Assembly (NCBI RefSeq): GCF_047718555.1
Contig: NZ_JBDNRK010000016.1
Span: forward strand, 1 to 64,000
From: Clostridium_I sp047718555
GTDB taxonomy: Bacteria > Bacillota > Clostridia > Clostridiales > Clostridiaceae
Length of the DNA stretch: 64,000 nt
Direction of reading: 5' to 3'
Shown here: one piece after another, positions 60,404 through 64,000 of the stretch
How positions within the stretch are numbered: position 1 is the stretch's first letter
How the letters are laid out: each line of letters opens with the position of its first letter
Translations under genes and position numbers: made by a program
Notes under the pieces: model-generated
What the model saw: the letters and a program-made list of their open reading frames with translations, nothing else
What the model was told of the DNA's origin: nothing
The model's database searches: none

Positions 60404-61309
60404 TCAGGTAAAATTTATACTCTTGCAAAGCCTATCTTTTCCCACTATAGTATTCTCAAATACCTTTTTTGTAGGTTCCAAATATTCCTCTGGTTCTTTA
60501 AGTGATGGACTGAAATGAGTCAACCAGAGTTCTTTTACGCTGCCTTCTTTTGCTAAGGCTGCTGCTTCACTAAAAAGCATATGTTTATTTTTAATAGCCT
60601 TTTCCAAGCTATTATCTTCACCATACATGCCCTCACATATAAAAAGTTCAGCTTCCTTTATAAAATCTATAAGAGGATCTATAGGTCTTGTATCTGTAAC
60701 ATAACAAATTTTTATACCCTTTCTCTCATCACCTAAAACCATTTCTGGCACAAATGTCTTTCCATTAAACTCAACACTTTGGCCTTTTTGAAGAATACTC
60801 CAAAGCTTCATAGGTATATTATTTATTTTAGCTTTATCTCTATTGAACTTTTTTCTTCTTTTTATTTCTATACTGTATCCTAAACATGGAAGTGTATGTT
60901 CACAAACTATAGTGTGAATTATCATATCATTTAATTTCAGTTCATAAAAATCCTGTTGTACTTCTATTAATTTTAATTCATAGGGAAGAATTGGTGCTAT
61001 AACTGTCATACCCTCAACAACCTTTTTTAATCCTAAAGGTCCTACTATAGTAAGTGGTTCTATTCTGCCTGAATTGGCGATAGTTAACAGAAGCCCGGGA
61101 AGTCCTGCTATATGATCTGCATGATAATGAGTAAAACATATAATATCTATAGCTTTAAAACCACTCCCTAATATTTTCATAGAAACTTGAGTTCCTTCAC
61201 CACAATCAATTAACAATTTACTGCCATTAAAACTTACCAGCATGGAAGTAAGTGATCTATTTGGAACAGGCATACTGCCTCCACAACCTAATAGACATAC
61301 ATCAAGCAA
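60404..61309 (-). CDS. rnz: Ribonuclease Z (tRNA 3'-endonuclease)
   Basis: 301 residues of the short RNase Z class: beta-lactamase fold, zinc motif FTHYHADHIAG (about 59-69), CEHTLPCLGYSIE, CYVTDTRP, and LTHFSP near the C-terminus. It removes the 3' trailer of tRNA precursors lacking an encoded CCA. It starts TTG at 61309 with AAGGGA upstream at short spacing; no better start is in frame. It is monocistronic. Confidence 0.93.
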   Translation of the reverse strand: MLDVCLLGCGGSMPVPNRSLTSMLVSFNGSKLLIDCGEGTQVSMKILGSGFKAIDIICFTHYHADHIAGLPGLLLTIANSGRIEPLTIVGPLGLKKVVEGMTVIAPILPYELKLIEVQQDFYELKLNDMIIHTIVCEHTLPCLGYSIEIKRRKKFNRDKAKINNIPMKLWSILQKGQSVEFNGKTFVPEMVLGDERKGIKICYVTDTRPIDPLIDFIKEAELFICEGMYGEDNSLEKAIKNKHMLFSEAAALAKEGSVKELWLTHFSPSLKEPEEYLEPTKKVFENTIVGKDRLCKSINFT

Positions 61310-61392
61310 ATTTATCCCTTCTTTACTCTAAAGTAATTATTATTTAAGCTCCAATTTTGAAAACAACCAATCACTTAATATTATAAGCAAAA

Positions 61393-61407
61393 TTATAATT
61401 ATTATAG
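61393..61407. promoter_or_regulatory. PerR-like box between rnz and ferritin
   Basis: TTATAATTATTATAG matches the Bacillus PerR consensus TTATAATNATTATAA in 14 of 15 positions. It lies in the 278-bp divergent gap, 181 bp before the ferritin start and 84 bp before rnz. Ferritin is a sensible PerR target. In so AT-rich a gap a chance match is possible. Confidence 0.45.
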
Positions 61408-61587
61408 AGCTTATACTGAAACTTAATAAAATAACATATACAGCTTTAGTAAACAAATTATTTGCAAGAGTTCATTTGTATTTTATTCATTATTGCTTTA
61501 AAATATATATATACTCTATATTAGTAGATATTATTACATTTTTACTAATAACTATTAAATCAATATTAATTTGAAAGGGTGATTATT

Positions 61588-62100
61588 ATGATAAGTGAAA
61601 AATTATTTTCTGCTTTAAATGATCAAGTAAACTATGAATTTTATTCAGCACATATTTATTTAGCAATGCAGGCATACTGCGCATCTCAAGATTTAACCGG
61701 TTTTGAAAACTTTTTTAAAGTACAAATTGAAGAAGAAAGATTCCATGCTAATAAATTCTTTAATTACATAGTTGATATGGACGGAACAGTTGTAATTAAA
61801 GGCATGGATAATCCAAATAATGAATTTGGTTCAATACTTGATGCTTTCAAAGCCACTTTAAATCATGAAAAAATTGTAACTGAAAGAATTTACAATCTCA
61901 TGGATATAGCTACAAATGAAAAAGAACATGCAACTATAAGCTTCTTGAAGTGGTTTATTGATGAACAAACTGAAGAGGAAAAAACAGTTTCTACTATATT
62001 AAAGAGATTAGAAAGAATAGGTGATGATAAAGCTGCATTGTACATGCTAGATGCTGAATTAAGCCAAAGAGTCTTTACTCCACCAACAACTACAGCTTAA
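61588..62100 (+). CDS. ftnA: Bacterial non-haem ferritin
   Basis: 170 residues, a four-helix ferritin subunit: NYEFYSAHIYLAMQAYCAS, then EEERFHANKFFNYI and EKEHATISFLKWFIDEQTEE carry the glutamate and histidine ligands of the di-iron ferroxidase centre. Twenty-four subunits store iron as ferric mineral and remove ferrous iron and peroxide. The ATG at 61588 follows GGGTGATT; the frame's earlier GTG is inside that site. A PerR-like box upstream suggests peroxide control. A family 2 repeat follows the stop. Confidence 0.95.
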   Translation: MISEKLFSALNDQVNYEFYSAHIYLAMQAYCASQDLTGFENFFKVQIEEERFHANKFFNYIVDMDGTVVIKGMDNPNNEFGSILDAFKATLNHEKIVTERIYNLMDIATNEKEHATISFLKWFIDEQTEEEKTVSTILKRLERIGDDKAALYMLDAELSQRVFTPPTTTA

Positions 62101-62108
62101 TAAATTTG

Positions 62109-62176
62109 TCTTCAAATAAATAATAAGTTAAAAATGCAAAATGGGCTAGCCTGCTGACTGTTTATTTATTTGAAGA
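62109..62176. repeat. Repeat family 2, 68-bp copy after ferritin
   Basis: TCTTCAAATAAATAA (62109-62123) pairs perfectly with TTATTTATTTGAAGA (62162-62176). The core GGGCTAGCCTGCTGACTG matches the GGCTAGCATACTGACT of the 58039 copy. It may also act as the ferritin terminator. Confidence 0.7.
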
Positions 62177-62265
62177 TATCCTGTAATTACTGTAAAGCAA
62201 TAATATATGAAGAAAATCTTTATATATGCCTTATGAAAATTATGCAGGCGATTACATCACTTATG

Positions 62266-63849
62266 TCAATCATGAATAACCTTCCAATTTCCATCTACTG
62301 TAGCCTCTATAACTCCTCTTGACAAAATATAATTAGCTATTAATTCAGACATATCAATAGGTATATCCTTTATTACCGGCTTCCCTTTGAACATATCATA
62401 ATTTCCTCCACCACCAGCACGATAATTGTTCATTACAACCTCATATTCTTTTTCCGTATCTAAGGGCTTACCTTTATAATTCAATTTTGTTATCCTATTT
62501 CCAAATGGTTTTGATACATTTATTTCATATTCAATGCCTTCCCACATATCATAATTATAATGTTGTGGTTTTGGAATAGCAAATTTTGGATTTACTTTGA
62601 TACTTTCTCCGTCATAACTAGCAAAATATGATGCAGATTTCTCTAATGCCTTTTTAATATCAGAGCCCTTAATTTTGATGACTTTTAATGTATTAGGATA
62701 TACATAATTTGAAACTATATCTCTCATTGTCACTTTATTTCTAAAACCTTTAGATTTATTATCAAATAAAGCTGTATTCGAAATATCTACTCCTGCACTA
62801 TCCATTTGTACTTTATTAATAAATTCCATTAAGGCGTTATCTTTAGTTCTTATATCCATGTAATCTTTAACAATCATGTTCCCATTTATATTTCCAATAG
62901 CTTTATCCAGCCATACCTGAGTATCTTTCTCTATATCATTTATTATATTTTCAACTTCAACTTGGGAGGCTTTATTCTCACTAAAAATTAATTTGGAGCT
63001 CTTACTTATTATCTTCCAGCCATTCTTGCCTCTCTTCAGATTAATTTCAACCTTACCTATGGCTTTAGCAGCATTTCCCGGTTGAACCACAACAACACCG
63101 TTGATGTACTTATTATAAATAAGCCTGTGCTGATGACCTGTTAATAATACATCTATATCCTTTACTTTTTTGCAAAGCTCATAAGCCTGATTTTCTCCAG
63201 TGAGACTTTCTGTGGGTTTTCCTGTGTCTAAATCCCTTTCAAAACCTCCATGATAGGAAACTACCACTAAGTCTACCTTTTCCTTTTCTTTCAAAATATT
63301 AACCCACTTTTCGGCAGTTTTTACCACATCTTGAAAGTCCAGCCCCTCAATTATATCTGGATTCTCCCAGTTAGGTATATATTTCGTAGTAAGACCTAGT
63401 ATTCCTACCCTTAATCCATTTTTGAAATTTTTTATTGTATAGGGCTTCCCAAAGGCAGGTTCTAAAGAATTTTTGTCTATAATATTAGCAGAAAGCCATG
63501 GAAAATTTGATTGATTTATTGACGCTTTAAGAATATCCATACCATAATTAAATTCATGATTTCCTATAACCGCTGCATCATATTGTAAAAAATTTAATAC
63601 ATCTATAATAGGGTTTTTATCTTTCCTATCTACTTTTGCATAATAATAGGTAAGTGGAGTGCCCTGAAGCATGTCACCATTATCTACCAAGATAACATTT
63701 TCATTTAAATTTCTTTCCTCTCTAATTATTGAAGCAATTTTTGACATTCCATTTTTAGCTTTTTCATTGTTAGCATAATCTATTGGTATCATATTTCCAT
63801 GTATATCACTAGTTTCTAATATAATTAAACTCATATCCTCCGAGGCCAT
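62266..63849 (-). CDS. Bifunctional 5'-nucleotidase / 2',3'-cyclic phosphodiesterase
   Basis: 527 residues. The metallophosphatase domain has TSDIHGNMIP, DNGDMLQGTP, IGNHEFNYG and LLTGHQHR, the complete di-metal set. The C-terminal 5'-nucleotidase domain has a YRAGGGGNYDMF nucleotide loop. Relatives are usually exported and anchored, but no signal peptide is visible here, so the enzyme seems cytoplasmic. The ATG at 63849 has GGAG 10 bases upstream; an ATG five codons later lies only 2 bases after GGAGG. It is a single gene at the end of the window. Confidence 0.9.
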   Translation of the reverse strand: MASEDMSLIILETSDIHGNMIPIDYANNEKAKNGMSKIASIIREERNLNENVILVDNGDMLQGTPLTYYYAKVDRKDKNPIIDVLNFLQYDAAVIGNHEFNYGMDILKASINQSNFPWLSANIIDKNSLEPAFGKPYTIKNFKNGLRVGILGLTTKYIPNWENPDIIEGLDFQDVVKTAEKWVNILKEKEKVDLVVVSYHGGFERDLDTGKPTESLTGENQAYELCKKVKDIDVLLTGHQHRLIYNKYINGVVVVQPGNAAKAIGKVEINLKRGKNGWKIISKSSKLIFSENKASQVEVENIINDIEKDTQVWLDKAIGNINGNMIVKDYMDIRTKDNALMEFINKVQMDSAGVDISNTALFDNKSKGFRNKVTMRDIVSNYVYPNTLKVIKIKGSDIKKALEKSASYFASYDGESIKVNPKFAIPKPQHYNYDMWEGIEYEINVSKPFGNRITKLNYKGKPLDTEKEYEVVMNNYRAGGGGNYDMFKGKPVIKDIPIDMSELIANYILSRGVIEATVDGNWKVIHD

Positions 63850-64000
63850 AATTTTACAACTCCAATCTATATCCTAATCATTTCTAAAAGTATATCTAAA
63901 AGACTTATTATATCAATGAATATTAATTAATTTTTCAACTGAATAACTTAAAACAAGGTAACTTCATTATAATATTTGTTCCAATAAGGTGCAAGTTATA

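Noticed and set aside
1..64000. CRISPR arrays, tRNA, rRNA, intact transposases, phage genes
   Set aside because: No regularly spaced repeats, no cloverleaf or rRNA core sequences, and no recombinase or structural phage motifs were seen.

Overview
The window looks like chromosome from a low-GC, spore-forming, anaerobic Clostridium (sensu stricto). The evidence is very AT-rich DNA, a Gram-positive PolC, two LysM/GH18 spore-cortex-type hydrolases, a GerMN lipoprotein, an oxygen-sensitive glycyl-radical enzyme with its activase, and tandem TPP, T-box and attenuator leaders. No rRNA, tRNA, CRISPR array, prophage or intact transposase was seen.

Layout. 0-4.2 kb: two MarR/NADPH-oxidoreductase pairs with visible operators, and a short UvrC (Cho-like) nuclease. 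4.3-5.7 kb: spore LysM/GH18 enzyme. 6-12.3 kb: a Gfo/Idh/MocA oxidoreductase facing a glycyl-radical enzyme / activase / fructose-6-phosphate-aldolase operon, with a divergent DeoR regulator. 12.5-18 kb: VanW protein, an unknown coiled-coil plus small membrane protein, a toroid-like protein, GNAT and DUF2087 proteins. 18-20 kb: YwbE, DEAD-box helicase, cold-shock protein. 20.6-24.6 kb: aldo/keto reductase, KdgT with an apparent ACG start, second LysM/GH18 enzyme. 24.7-28.2 kb: response regulator / ABC transporter (permease frameshifted) / histidine kinase. 28.4-33.2 kb: a cluster of four GNAT acetyltransferases plus a GNAT remnant; two of these genes carry attenuator-like leaders, one with a 10-codon leader peptide. 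33.5-35.3 kb: thiW-thiM behind a TPP riboswitch and a second, divergent TPP-like element. 35.6-39.9 kb: polC. 40.3-42.4 kb: iron-type alcohol dehydrogenase, a deleted HXXEE gene, TetR.

42.6-47.3 kb is bounded by direct repeats of the last codons of rlmH (20 of 23 bases, all differences synonymous). It therefore looks like the residue of an element integrated at the rlmH 3' end. It carries LysR/DJ-1, MerR/aldo-keto reductase, an FMN reductase and a truncated EFR1 gene, but no recombinase. 47.2-53.4 kb is a long minus-strand housekeeping run: murA, walJ, gerM-like, CxxH/CxxC protein (below 60 codons), SEC-C protein, aminotransferase, a higher-GC pentapeptide-repeat protein and rlmH. 53.7-63.8 kb: a 2H phosphoesterase, T-box (Ile)-controlled ilvE with a LarA homologue, dUTPase, YdcZ protein, subtilase, RNase Z, ferritin with a nearby PerR-like box, and a 5'-nucleotidase.

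Two families of short, non-coding, palindromic repeats are scattered through the intergenic spaces. Family 1 has TTTATCYGATGACTA ends, with one 291-bp copy carrying perfect terminal inverted repeats. Family 2 has GGCATCT/AAATAAATAA ends, with four copies between 54.6 and 62.2 kb. Both behave like MITEs. All calls were made by reading the sequence; no database search was run.
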